Positions 52,249-60,058 of a stretch of DNA of 64,000 nucleotides are shown in pieces. How positions within the stretch are numbered: the stretch's first letter is position 1; each line of letters starts with the position of its first letter. Source of the DNA: Deltaproteobacteria bacterium (GTDB lineage: Bacteria; Myxococcota_A; Polyangia; Polyangiales; Ga0077539); contig JACRDB010000139.1 in the NCBI GenBank assembly GCA_016218725.1, positions 62,001 to 126,000 on the forward strand, in the 5' to 3' direction. The notes under the pieces were generated by a model, which ran no database searches, was not told the origin of the DNA, and saw only the letters and a program-made list of their open reading frames with translations. Position numbers and translations under genes: made by a program.

Positions 52249-53103
52249 TCAGGGATGAACGATGGAGGTGCCCGGCGGGGGCGTCCACCGGAAGGTGGTC
52301 TCGGGGATCGTGAGGTTCACCTGCGGGTTGGTGAAGTCAAAGCGGTTCTGGTCGCCGTGGGAGTTGAACACCACCGTGCGCGCCACCTGGAAGCTCTGCC
52401 GGTCCACGTAGAACACGATGCGCTCGTAGGACGGCGCCGGGGTCGTCGGCCGAAGCTCCAGCACGTACCCCGACGGGTAGCGCATCGCGTTGGCGTCCAG
52501 GAGCCGGAAGGTGAAGCTCCCCACCAGCCTCCCGGTGCCCGCCATGAACGAGAGCGCCGTCGGGAGCTGCGACTGCGCCAAGGGCTGCTGGAGCGCCTGG
52601 CGCTCCTCGCTCTGGTACGCCCAGAGCGTGGTCCCGTCGGACACGATCACGTCCCCGGAGGGCTGGTTGTAATTCCAGCGCATGCGCCCGGGCTTCAAGA
52701 ACAACACGTGCCCCGACCGGCGCTCCTCGCGGCCGTAGAGCTGGTTGCGCGAGGTCTGCACGAAATCCGCCTGGAAGTTCAGCGTCCGATCGTAGAAGGC
52801 CTGCACCCGCTCGGCCACCTGGTCCCCGTTGAGCGGCCCCGTCGGCGGCGCCACGTTCTGGCCGGGACCCCCGTTCGGGGGCGTCGGCGGCGTGGGCTGC
52901 GCCACCACGGGCTGCGCGGGCTGCGCGGGCGGCGTCGGCGTGCGGGGCGGCGTACGGGGCGGCGTACGGGGCGGCGTGCGGGGCGGCGTGCGGGGCCTGG
53001 GCTGCCCCACGCTGCGCGCGGGCGCCGCGCGCCGAGGGTGCGCCAGCGCGGGCGGAACCACCGAGAGGAGAACCACGGACAACAGAAGCGGGGTGGTGCG
53101 CAT
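52249..53103 (-). CDS. LolA-like outer-membrane lipoprotein carrier/sorting protein
   Basis: The 284-residue periplasmic protein has a signal peptide (PLLLSVVLLSVVPPALA), a Pro/Arg/Thr-rich linker made of a 4-residue PPRT tandem, and a LolA-type domain (about residues 100-284). The domain has FYDRTLNFQADFVQTSRNQL, RSGHVLFLKPGRMRWNY, SDGTTLWAYQ, and YVLELRPTTPAPSYERIVFYVDRQ, and ends with an intact TFRWTPPPGT. LolA ferries lipoproteins from LolCDE to the outer membrane. Fitting for a lipoprotein-rich genome, though LolA-fold proteins also do other jobs. ATG 53103 is chosen because GGAGG then lies at the best distance; ATG 53106 is next to it. Confidence 0.88.
   Translation of the reverse strand: MRTTPLLLSVVLLSVVPPALAHPRRAAPARSVGQPRPRTPPRTPPRTPPRTPPRTPTPPAQPAQPVVAQPTPPTPPNGGPGQNVAPPTGPLNGDQVAERVQAFYDRTLNFQADFVQTSRNQLYGREERRSGHVLFLKPGRMRWNYNQPSGDVIVSDGTTLWAYQSEERQALQQPLAQSQLPTALSFMAGTGRLVGSFTFRLLDANAMRYPSGYVLELRPTTPAPSYERIVFYVDRQSFQVARTVVFNSHGDQNRFDFTNPQVNLTIPETTFRWTPPPGTSIVHP
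52936..52995. repeat. 12-bp tandem repeat (five units) in the lolA-like gene
   Basis: Five consecutive copies of CGGCGTRCGGGG (R = G or A at the seventh base) encode the minus-strand PPRT repeat between the signal peptide and the LolA domain. Because 12 is a multiple of 3, copy changes would lengthen the linker without a frameshift. Confidence 0.85.
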
Positions 53104-53190
53104 CATGCACCTCCTTGCGAGGGGTCCTGAGCTTGGACGGAGCACCCGACCGTTCGGTGCAACGTCACCTTCAACGACAACCAGGTCCAG

Positions 53191-53200
53191 TGTTTACAAT
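53191..53200 (+). promoter_or_regulatory. Possible extended -10 promoter for the polyproline lipoprotein gene
   Basis: TGTTTACAAT contains a near-consensus -10 (TACAAT, 53195-53200) within a locally AT-rich patch, 60 nt before the ATG at 53261. No good -35 is seen, so it would depend on the upstream TG. Confidence 0.3.
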
Positions 53201-53260
53201 ATTCCTGCCGCCGGGGGGGTGTTTCCCGCCCGCGCGCGCTTGGGGTACCATCGACCCGTC

Positions 53261-53839
53261 ATGCGCTCCCCCCACCCCCGAGGCTGGTGGCTCCTGCCAG
53301 TCCTGTCCTGGCTCGGCGCCTGCGCCACCGGGAGCGGGGACCGCGAGTTCGTGGACGTCGGCCCCCTGCCCGATGGCGAGGACGACACCTCCCTGGAAGA
53401 CACCGAAGCCCCCGACACCGGCTCCCCCACGGAGGACTCCGGCCTGCCCGCCCGCCCGGACTCCGGCTCGCCCCAGCTCGACGCCAGCATGGACGACACC
53501 GGCACCCCGCCGGAAGATCGCCCCCCTCCCGTCGAAGACAGCGCGTCACCCGACACCGCCCTACCTGATACCACCGCGCCCGACACCGCCCTACCTCCGC
53601 CGCCACCCCCGCCGCCACCCCCGCCGCCCCCTCCGCCGCCCCCTCCGCCGCCACCACCACCGCCACCACCACCGGAGCCTCCGCCCTCGGGGCTGGTGTG
53701 CCCGGTGCTGATTGGGAGCCAGAGCTGCCGCGGCTCGGAGAACTGCTGCGTCGCCCTGTCCATGATCGGCGCCGGCTGCGGCTGTGAGATCCCCTTCGTC
53801 GGGCTCTGCATCCCCCGGGGCATCTCACCCTGCCGGTGA
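53261..53839 (+). CDS. Asp/Pro-rich lipoprotein with a 27-proline run
   Basis: The 192-residue protein starts MRSPHPRGWWLLPVLSWLGAC with lipobox LGAC. The mature N-terminal part is acidic with repeated DT/DS pairs (DTEAPDTGSPTEDSG, about residues 35-110). A run of 27 consecutive prolines (DNA 53594-53674) follows, then a small Cys-rich end (CPVLIGSQSCRGSENCCVALS...CGCEIPFVGLC) that probably folds with disulphides. The proline run should form an extended rod holding the Cys module away from the membrane; its translation would need EF-P. Acidic Thr/Pro linkers of this type are common in myxobacterial surface lipoproteins. Function unknown. Confidence 0.75.
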   Translation: MRSPHPRGWWLLPVLSWLGACATGSGDREFVDVGPLPDGEDDTSLEDTEAPDTGSPTEDSGLPARPDSGSPQLDASMDDTGTPPEDRPPPVEDSASPDTALPDTTAPDTALPPPPPPPPPPPPPPPPPPPPPPPPPPPEPPPSGLVCPVLIGSQSCRGSENCCVALSMIGAGCGCEIPFVGLCIPRGISPCR

Positions 53840-53845
53840 CGGCGC

Positions 53846-54457
53846 TCAGCTCTTTTCGGCCTCGGGGCCGGCGTCGGCGCCGCCCTCCGGGTCTGGCGAG
53901 TCCTTGAAGCTCGGCACCCCGGGCTGGGCCAGGCTGGCCTCCGGGTCTCCGGTGACCGCGGCCACGTCCGGGTCCTCCCCCGAGGGCGGCGGCATGCTGG
54001 AGCTGGTGGTCCCCGGCGGTGGTGCCGTCGATGGGTTCAGCGTGAGCAGCGCGTCCCGGATCGGGCCCCGGTACTGCTCCGTGGTCCTTACGATCAACTG
54101 CGCCGCCGTCTCCACCTCCCGGCGCTGGAGCGACTCCGTGGGGAGCTCCACCCGCAGGGCCAGGTCCCCGTCCTCGTCGAGGGCGAATTTCACCAGCACC
54201 AGGTTGTTGTTCACCGCCAGGATCCGCCCGAGGAATCTCGGGGGGTAGAGCCCCGCGCCCCAGGGCCTCACGGCCTCGGGCTCCAGGAAGGGCATCACCG
54301 CGAAGTACAGCCAGGTGCCTGCGTGGCGCACCACCACCGTGAGCTCCCCCACGGAGGTGGACACGCCGCAGCGCCAGGTGCGATCCCCCTGGCGCTTCGG
54401 TTGCCACCCGAGCTCCGTCAGGATGGAAGGGATCTCCTCCGCCGCAATGACCGTCAC
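53846..54457 (-). CDS. YbjN/type III secretion chaperone-like domain protein
   Basis: The 203-residue protein begins at GTG 54457 (VTVIAAEEIPSILTELGWQP). It has a YbjN-like alpha/beta domain (about residues 5-125): a helix, then strands TWRCGVSTSVGELTVVV, TWLYFAVMPFL, and a helix ending LILVNNNLVLVKFAL-type strand. A Pro/Ser/Gly-rich disordered tail follows (about 135-203). YbjN and secretion-chaperone folds bind partner proteins. It sits 32 nt downstream of a small XRE-type regulator gene on the same strand. The likely partner is unknown. Confidence 0.65.
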   Translation of the reverse strand: MTVIAAEEIPSILTELGWQPKRQGDRTWRCGVSTSVGELTVVVRHAGTWLYFAVMPFLEPEAVRPWGAGLYPPRFLGRILAVNNNLVLVKFALDEDGDLALRVELPTESLQRREVETAAQLIVRTTEQYRGPIRDALLTLNPSTAPPPGTTSSSMPPPSGEDPDVAAVTGDPEASLAQPGVPSFKDSPDPEGGADAGPEAEKS

Positions 54458-54489
54458 GGGTGCGATCCCAACGCGCCGGCCCCGCCGCG

Positions 54490-54822
54490 TCAAGTACTCT
54501 CTGTCGGATCGTCCGCCGGGTCGGGCCAGGCCTCGGCCAGCTTCAGGGCCTCGGCCAGGAGCTTCGGGTGCGCCAGGAGCTTGCGCAGGAGCGCCGGGAA
54601 CCCGGGGTCGGCCAGCGCCCGGTAGGGCCCCGCCGGGGCCTTGCGCGGCGCCGGAGCGCGGTCCTTCAAGACCCCCAGGGCCTCCACATGGCCCCGGGTG
54701 GGGAAGGCCTCGGCGCGCTCCCACTGGCGCACCGTGTCCACGTCGATTTTCAGGGCCTCGGCGAGCTGCCGCTGGGTGAGCCGAAGGCCCTTGCGCAGCG
54801 CGAGGATGTCCTCGGCGGTCAT
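54490..54822 (-). CDS. Small XRE-type helix-turn-helix protein
   Basis: This 110-residue protein starts MTAEDILALRKGLRLTQRQLAEALKIDVDTVRQWERAEAFPT, an HTH of the XRE/phage-repressor kind (about residues 5-55). A Pro/Lys linker and a helical C-terminal end (ALLRKLLAHPKLLAEALKLAEAW) follow. It probably binds DNA and may regulate its neighbour, the YbjN-like gene 32 nt downstream. ATG 54822 gives a complete HTH. The divergent gene begins at 54902. Confidence 0.75.
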   Translation of the reverse strand: MTAEDILALRKGLRLTQRQLAEALKIDVDTVRQWERAEAFPTRGHVEALGVLKDRAPAPRKAPAGPYRALADPGFPALLRKLLAHPKLLAEALKLAEAWPDPADDPTEST

Positions 54823-54901
54823 CGGGCGTACGCTAGCACCACCGAAGCCGTTCGTTTCTGGGAACCCACGGGCCCCAGGCGGTGTCAGGAGTCAGATCTG
54901 G

Positions 54902-55450
54902 ATGGAAATCCGCACCCAGCTCGCGATCGTGACCACCGTGGGGCTGGCGTGGGGCGGGGGCAACCTCGTCCGGGTGAGGCCCTTCCTGCACCACTCGGCC
55001 CACGCCGAGCGGCTCTCCCTCGCGGCCCTGGAGCAGCGGGTGGCCCGCAACCCCGAGGACCTCCCGGCCACCAGGGTGCTCCTGCGGCGATACCTGGAGC
55101 TCGGCATGCCGCAGGTGGTGGTGGACCAGGCCAACCGGGCTCCCTCGGCGGTCCAGCAGGACGGGGTGGTGGCCCTCTACGGCGCCCGCGCCCAGGAGGC
55201 CCTCGGGCACGTGGACAGCGCCAACGCCCTGGTCACCGGCGCCCTGAACCGCTGCGGGGCCATCCCCCTGGAGCTGGCCGAGGGCTCCGGCTGTGACGTG
55301 CGCACCCAGACCGAGCTCTCCCTGGAGGGGGCCGCCCTGGACCTCATGCAGCGCTGGAGGATCACCCCCCTCACGGACCCCTCGCGGGCCAGCGTGGCCC
55401 ACGAGATGGCCACGCGCCCGGTCCGGATCAGCACCCGCGTGGCCTGGTGA
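54902..55450 (+). CDS. TPR-like protein with N-terminal membrane helix
   Basis: The 182-residue protein starts MEIRTQLAIVTTVGLAWGGG, a weak membrane anchor or signal. Helical repeats in TPR style follow: RLSLAALEQRVARNPEDLPATRVLLRRYLELGM, and VALYGARAQEALGHVDSANALVTGAL. Two cysteines (CGAIPLELAEGSGC) may bond. It is divergent from the HTH gene and upstream of the lipoprotein-MlaE chain (47-nt gap). TPRs mediate protein contacts; function unknown. Confidence 0.65.
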   Translation: MEIRTQLAIVTTVGLAWGGGNLVRVRPFLHHSAHAERLSLAALEQRVARNPEDLPATRVLLRRYLELGMPQVVVDQANRAPSAVQQDGVVALYGARAQEALGHVDSANALVTGALNRCGAIPLELAEGSGCDVRTQTELSLEGAALDLMQRWRITPLTDPSRASVAHEMATRPVRISTRVAW

Positions 55451-55497
55451 CCACTCCGGAGGGTGACGGGCCGCCGCAACGGTGTTAGAGCGTCCCG

Positions 55498-56010
55498 GTG
55501 CGAGGCCTCGGTGTGTTGGGTCTGGCGCTCCTCGCGGGCTGCGCCAGGGCGGTGACCGTGGAGGGCACCACCGTCAGCGCCCGGCAGGTGGCCTATGCCT
55601 TCGGCCCCATCCCCGCGGCCTGGGAGCGCGTCCGGGTGCCCGACGACGACGCCGCCTGGCTCGACCCCCCGCACGGCGCCGTGGTCCACGTGGACCACAC
55701 CTGCGAGCGATCCCAGGACGCGCCCCTGCAAGCCCTGGTACAACATCTGCTCATCGGGTTCACGGACCGCCACATGGTCACCGAAGAAGACCTCCCCCTG
55801 GATGGCCGCACCGCCCGGCACGTGGTGGTCCGCGCCCGGCTGGACGGCGTGGCCCGCATGTTGGAGTTCTTTGTCCTCAAGAAGGACGGCTGCGTGTTCG
55901 ACCTGGGCTACGCCGCCCCGCCGGAGCGCTTCGAGGACGGCCGCGGGGCCTTCCAGGCCTTCGTGCGGGGCTTCCGCACCACGCGCACGCCCCTGAGCGA
56001 CGCCCGGTGA
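55498..56010 (+). CDS. Lipoprotein of unknown function upstream of mlaE
   Basis: This 170-residue lipoprotein begins at GTG 55498 with VLGLALLAGC (lipobox LLAGC, Cys about residue 15). The mature domain is alpha/beta with VDHTCERSQDAPLQALVQHLL, ARHVVVRARLDGVARMLEFFVLKKDGCVFDLGYAA, and C-terminal helix FQAFVRGFRT. No family is recognised. Two cysteines besides the lipidated one may bond. Its stop overlaps the mlaE GTG (GTGA), so it is translated together with MlaE and probably acts in the same envelope process. Confidence 0.7.
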   Translation: MRGLGVLGLALLAGCARAVTVEGTTVSARQVAYAFGPIPAAWERVRVPDDDAAWLDPPHGAVVHVDHTCERSQDAPLQALVQHLLIGFTDRHMVTEEDLPLDGRTARHVVVRARLDGVARMLEFFVLKKDGCVFDLGYAAPPERFEDGRGAFQAFVRGFRTTRTPLSDAR

Positions 56011-56780
56011 GCACCCGCAAGGAGCTCCTGGCGCGCGTCCGGGTGCCCCTGGAGACCCTCGGGGCCATGGGCGCCCTGGCGCTGGACAGCGCCCGCGCCC
56101 TCTTCGCCCGCCCCTTTGAGTTTCGGGAGCTGGTCTACCAGCTCGAACAGATGGGCGTGCGCTCCGTCGGCATCGCGAGCGTCACGGCCGTCTTCGTCGG
56201 CATGGTCATGACCGTGCAGTTCGCCTTCGGGCTGGAGCGCTTTGGCGCGAGGGACTACGTCGGCCGCGTGGTGGGGCTCTCCGTGGCCCGGGAGCTGGCC
56301 CCGAGCCTCACGGCCCTGGTCGTGGGCAGCCGCATCGGCAGCGGCATGGCCGCGGAGCTCGGCTCCATGGCCGTCACCGAGCAGATCGACGCCATCCGGG
56401 CCCTCGGCGCCGACCCCATCAAGAAGCTCGTCATGCCGCGCATCCTGGCATGCGTCCTGCTCCTGCCGGTGCTCACCCTCTTCGCCGACGTGCTTGGCTT
56501 CGCGGGCGCCATGGTGGTCGCCAAGACCCAGTTCGGCACCCCCACGGCGTTCTTCTTCCGCACGGCCCTGGAGAGCGTCACCATGCAGGACTTCCTCTCG
56601 GGCCTCGGCAAGGCGCCCTTCTTCGGGCTCATCATCGCCACCATCGGGTGCCACTACGGCATGCTCACCCGCGGCGGCACCGAGGGCGTCGGCCGCTCCA
56701 CCACCCAGACCGTGGTCTCCTGCGCGGTGTCCATCCTCGTGTCGGACTTCTTCCTCACCAAGCTCTTTCTCTCACTATGA
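56007..56780 (+). CDS. mlaE: MlaE-type ABC transporter permease
   Basis: The 257-residue membrane protein is the permease of the Mla/Mce phospholipid or sterol transport systems, with five or six helices. Signatures: FVGMVMTVQFAFGLERFGA, VGLSVARELAPSLTALVVGSRIGSGMAAELGSM, TEQIDAIRALGADPIKKLVMPR, and GCHYGMLTRGGTEGVGRSTTQTVV. In Mla systems it works with an ATPase (MlaF) and an Mce protein (MlaD). Neither is in the window, so the ATPase must come from elsewhere. Its start overlaps the lipoprotein stop and its stop overlaps the next start (ATGA), forming a coupled chain. Confidence 0.93.
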   Translation: MSTRKELLARVRVPLETLGAMGALALDSARALFARPFEFRELVYQLEQMGVRSVGIASVTAVFVGMVMTVQFAFGLERFGARDYVGRVVGLSVARELAPSLTALVVGSRIGSGMAAELGSMAVTEQIDAIRALGADPIKKLVMPRILACVLLLPVLTLFADVLGFAGAMVVAKTQFGTPTAFFFRTALESVTMQDFLSGLGKAPFFGLIIATIGCHYGMLTRGGTEGVGRSTTQTVVSCAVSILVSDFFLTKLFLSL

Positions 56781-56971
56781 TGACCACCCCCAGGATGTAC
56801 GCCCTCGCCTGGGCCATGGTGCTCGCGATAGGTGTCGTTGTCTTGAGAGAACACCATGAACCCTTGCCAGGCAACGTAACACGCGCCCTCGTCCGGAGCC
56901 TCCCGGCGCGCCGGGGGCCCCTCCGCGCGCCCCCGAGGCCGACCTGGAGCGCCCCGGAGAATCCCCGGTGA
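56777..56971 (+). CDS. 64-residue single-helix membrane peptide
   Basis: This small gene starts at ATG 56777, overlapping the mlaE TGA, and ends four bases into the next gene (GTGA). The product begins MMTTPRMYALAWAMVLAIGVVVL, one hydrophobic helix. A basic/proline-rich tail follows (PARRGPLRAPPRPTW). Overlaps on both sides, and a base composition dip near 56820-56880, support a real coding gene rather than a spacer. It may be a small subunit of one of the two transporters flanking it. Confidence 0.6.
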   Translation: MMTTPRMYALAWAMVLAIGVVVLREHHEPLPGNVTRALVRSLPARRGPLRAPPRPTWSAPENPR

Positions 56972-58092
56972 GGCACCTCGCGGCGCACGCCCTGGGGTCC
57001 CTCGGGCGCCGCCGGGGGGAGAGCCTCACCGCGGGGCTGGGCCTGGCCCTCGCCGTGGCCCTCCACGCCGCGGTGGTCTTCCTGGCGGGCTCTGGCCTCC
57101 GGGCCTGGCTCCAGGGGGCCGCGCTGGCCCCGGCGCTCACCGTCACCCGCACCGTCGCCGGAAACCCCGCGCCGGTGGACACCCGGGACCTCGCCTGGCT
57201 CCGGGACACCCCCGGGGTGCACTCCGTGACCCCCAGGGTCTGGGGCTCGCTCACCCTCGACGAGGGCGCCTCCGTGGTGCTCATCGCCGGTCTCGACACG
57301 CCGCTCCCCGCGGGCCTCACCGGCCGCGGCAGAAGCCCCCGGGACGGCGCCCGGGAGGCCGTGTTGGGCCACGCCCTGGCGCGCAGGACGGGCCTCCGCC
57401 GGGGAGACACGCTCCCGCTGGCGGTGCCCCTCCGGGTGGTGGCCGTGCTCCCCGCCGAGAGCGACCGCTGGGCCTCGGACGCGGTGCTCACGGACCCTCC
57501 GACCGCCCGAGCCCTCCTCGGGCTCGACGCGCACCAGGCCATGGATCTGGCCCTGGAGCCCGGCAACGCCCAGGAGCTCCCGGTGCTGCGCGCAAAGATC
57601 CACGCGCGCGGGCCCGACGCCCTGCTGGTCGAGAGAGCCGCCCTGGAGGAGGGCTACCGCCGGGCCCTCGGCCGCCGAGGGGGGGCGGCGCTCCTCGGGC
57701 TCCTGCCATCGGCGCTGGTGCTCCTGGCGCTCCTCGCCGGACGCCTCGCGGGGCCCACCCCCGCGCTCTCCCGCGAGGTGGCCACGCTCCGGGCCCTGGG
57801 CTGGTCCGTCGGTGACGTCCTCTGGGCGAGGCTCTTCGAGGCCGCCTGGGTCGCCGCGCTGGCCGTGGCGGCGGGCCTCCTGGGGGCCCATGGGTATGTC
57901 TTCTCCCTCGGGGCCCCGGGCCTCCGGGGCTGGGTCCTTGGGCAAGACCACGGTGGGCCCCTGACGCCCGCGGCGGCGCCCCGGGACTGGCTCCTCCTGG
58001 CGCTCTACGGGCTCGTGCCGTACCTCACCGCGGCGGTCCTGGGCGCCTGGAGGGACGCCGTGACGGACCCCGCGGAGGTCCTCCGGGGATGA
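56968..58092 (+). CDS. FtsX/MacB-like ABC permease
   Basis: The 374-residue membrane protein has one N-terminal helix (AGLGLALAVALHAAVVFLAG), a large periplasmic domain (about residues 45-225) and three helices at the C-terminus (LLGLLPSALVLLALLAG, AAWVAALAVAAGLLGAHGY, LLLALYGLVPYLTAAVLGAW). This is the MacB/FtsX topology. The cytoplasmic coupling motif TLRALGWSVGDVLWARLFEA matches the permease signature contacted by the ATPase. No ATPase gene is adjacent. The next gene encodes a NosL-like copper lipoprotein, and NosL is often encoded with ABC-type genes (nosDFY), so a metal-protein maturation role is plausible. Overlaps the small peptide and NosL genes. Confidence 0.82.
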   Translation: MRHLAAHALGSLGRRRGESLTAGLGLALAVALHAAVVFLAGSGLRAWLQGAALAPALTVTRTVAGNPAPVDTRDLAWLRDTPGVHSVTPRVWGSLTLDEGASVVLIAGLDTPLPAGLTGRGRSPRDGAREAVLGHALARRTGLRRGDTLPLAVPLRVVAVLPAESDRWASDAVLTDPPTARALLGLDAHQAMDLALEPGNAQELPVLRAKIHARGPDALLVERAALEEGYRRALGRRGGAALLGLLPSALVLLALLAGRLAGPTPALSREVATLRALGWSVGDVLWARLFEAAWVAALAVAAGLLGAHGYVFSLGAPGLRGWVLGQDHGGPLTPAAAPRDWLLLALYGLVPYLTAAVLGAWRDAVTDPAEVLRG

Positions 58093-58580
58093 ACCCCGCG
58101 CGCCGCGCGCTCCTCCTCCTGGCGCTGGCGAGCTGCGCCAGGCGCCACCCTCCCCGCTGCGCGCGCTGTGGCATGACCATCCCCGCGGACTCCCACTGGG
58201 TGTCCGGAGGGCAGGATCAACGTGGCAATGAAGTACTTTATGATACCCCTCAGTGTCTTATCGCACAGGCCAGGACGCGCGCCCTGGCAGGCCCCTGGGT
58301 GACCGAATACTACGGCCCTCGGGGCCTCCGGACGGACGCCCGGGGCCTGCGCTACGCCCTGGGGAGCGACGTCCGAGGCCCCATGGGGCCGGAGCTGGTG
58401 CCCGTGGCGCCCTCCCTGGAGGCTCCCTTCACCCGGGACCACCGCCCCCGGGGGTGGGCCTCCTGGGGGGAGCTCACAGGGGCCTCGGCGGCGCCGGGGG
58501 AGGCTCCCTCGAGCGGAAGAAGCGCACCAGCTCCACGAAGTCCCGGGTCTGCTCCGGGGTCCTCGTCGGGCCCACCTTGA
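58089..58580 (+). CDS. NosL-like copper-binding lipoprotein
   Basis: The 163-residue lipoprotein has a short signal peptide with lipobox LALASC (Cys16). A NosL-type metal site follows: CARCGMTI (C24, C27 and Met29) and a QCLI-type segment after the strand NEVLYDTP. NosL binds Cu(I) for nitrous oxide reductase, and related proteins serve other copper or membrane systems. Its ATG overlaps the permease stop (ATGA). The last 107 nt (58474-58580) are shared with the 3' end of the convergent membrane-protein gene. The C-terminal Pro/Ser/Ala tail there carries no conserved features and may be disordered. Confidence 0.78.
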   Translation: MNPARRALLLLALASCARRHPPRCARCGMTIPADSHWVSGGQDQRGNEVLYDTPQCLIAQARTRALAGPWVTEYYGPRGLRTDARGLRYALGSDVRGPMGPELVPVAPSLEAPFTRDHRPRGWASWGELTGASAAPGEAPSSGRSAPAPRSPGSAPGSSSGPP

Positions 58581-60048
58581 GGGGCGCCGCCGCCGCCGCG
58601 CCCAGCACCAGGAGGAGCGCCGACCCCGCCAGGAGCCTCCCCCGCCAGGGTACTCCCTTGAGGGATCCAACAACCATGTAGACGATCACAAGCAACACCA
58701 TGACGGCCAGCGGGAGGACCGTCCGGGTGTCCGGTGAGAGGCCCCGGAGCATGGCCAGGTTGGGGCTCACGAGGCCCGCCCTCCAGAGCGGCACGAGGGC
58801 GTCCAGGAGGGGGTTTGGGAGGTCCTCGGGGAGCTCCGGGAAGAACGCGTGGACGGCCTGGTTCGTGAGCACCCCGGCGGAGGCGAGCCCCAGGGCGATC
58901 CCGAGGGCCCCAGGGCGCGGGAGGCACACCCTCACGGCGTCCCCGAGGGGCACCACCGCCAGGGCGAGGGCCGGGACCAGGAGCCTCGGGCCGAAGCTCC
59001 AGCCGCCGTACCAGGCCCCGGCGCCGGCGACCATGAAGACATAGAGCCCGAAGGCGCCGCCCAGGAGCACCGCCAGGGCTCGCTCCCCGCGGCGGTAGAG
59101 GGCCACGAGGCCCACGGGCAGGAGGGCCACCAGGGGGCAGGTGGGCAGGAGCCCTCGGTGGAGGCTCAGGGTGACGCCGAGGGCGCCCTCGCGGGTGGGC
59201 AGGGCCACGCCCCCCACGCCGCTGCGGTGCAGGGCCTGCACCTCCGGGGACACCAGGTGGTGGTACGAGAGCTCCAGCGGCCCGCCGAAGGCCCGCTGGT
59301 GGTACCACGCGAACAATGCCACGGACGGGAGCACGCCCAGGACAAACAACAACAGACCAGGGAGGTCCCGTCTGGCGTGTCGGATGAAGACGTACAGAGC
59401 CAGCGCCACACAGCCGATGGCGGCCTGGTATTCGAGCAGCTCCGCGAAGCCCGTGAGCGCGCCTGCGGCGAGGAGGGCGAGGCGGCGGCGGGCGGCGCTG
59501 GGGGAGTCCTCGGCGAGGTCGAAGAGCCACAGGGCCCCGAGGAAGGCGGCGCCCACGAGCTGGTGGCCGTAGAGGGCGGTGCTGTAATGGAAGGCCGTGG
59601 TGCCGAGGAACCACCCGAAGGACACCAGGTCCACCACCCGCGGGTCCGGGCAGCGACGCCGCAGGAGGGCGCGGGCCAGGAGGAAGGCCAGGAGCCCCGC
59701 GGGGAGGGCCACGGAGCGCCGCAGGAGCTGGACGAGCGCGGCGATGGTGATGTCCTCCCCGGGGTGCATGCGCCGCCAGAGGGCGTAGGGGAGGGCCGCG
59801 AGGAGGCTCGAACCGGGGGCCTTGTCGGTGTAGTAGTGGCCGTCGTGGGTGGCCCAGTCCTGCACGGGGCCGAAGCGCTGGACGGGGCCGTCGATGGTGA
59901 GGGTGCGCCCGTCCACCAGGGCCACGGCGAGGTAGGCCCGGGTGCGCTCGTTGGGCACGGTGATCTCCGTGAACATCCACGACCAGGAGGCCAGGAGGGC
60001 CACCACCAGGAGCCTCGGGAGCTCGCGCAGGACGGCGTGGCGCAGCAC
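58474..60048 (-). CDS. Polytopic GT-C-like membrane protein
   Basis: The 524-residue protein has about twelve helices and, after the first, an extracytoplasmic loop with DGRTLTIDGP and DGHYYTDKAPGSSLL. That DK-type acidic motif after TM1, followed by aromatic loops, is typical of PMT/ArnT-like mannosyl- and glycosyltransferases. The C-terminal helix cluster (AVMVLLVIVYMVVGSL) ends in a short charged tail (ELVRFFRSREPP). It lies 10 nt downstream of the barrel gene. The N-terminus starts at ATG 60048. Substrate unknown; cell-envelope glycan is likely. Confidence 0.72.
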   Translation of the reverse strand: MLRHAVLRELPRLLVVALLASWSWMFTEITVPNERTRAYLAVALVDGRTLTIDGPVQRFGPVQDWATHDGHYYTDKAPGSSLLAALPYALWRRMHPGEDITIAALVQLLRRSVALPAGLLAFLLARALLRRRCPDPRVVDLVSFGWFLGTTAFHYSTALYGHQLVGAAFLGALWLFDLAEDSPSAARRRLALLAAGALTGFAELLEYQAAIGCVALALYVFIRHARRDLPGLLLFVLGVLPSVALFAWYHQRAFGGPLELSYHHLVSPEVQALHRSGVGGVALPTREGALGVTLSLHRGLLPTCPLVALLPVGLVALYRRGERALAVLLGGAFGLYVFMVAGAGAWYGGWSFGPRLLVPALALAVVPLGDAVRVCLPRPGALGIALGLASAGVLTNQAVHAFFPELPEDLPNPLLDALVPLWRAGLVSPNLAMLRGLSPDTRTVLPLAVMVLLVIVYMVVGSLKGVPWRGRLLAGSALLLVLGAAAAAPLKVGPTRTPEQTRDFVELVRFFRSREPPPAPPRPL

Positions 60049-60058
60049 GGCGGGGGCG

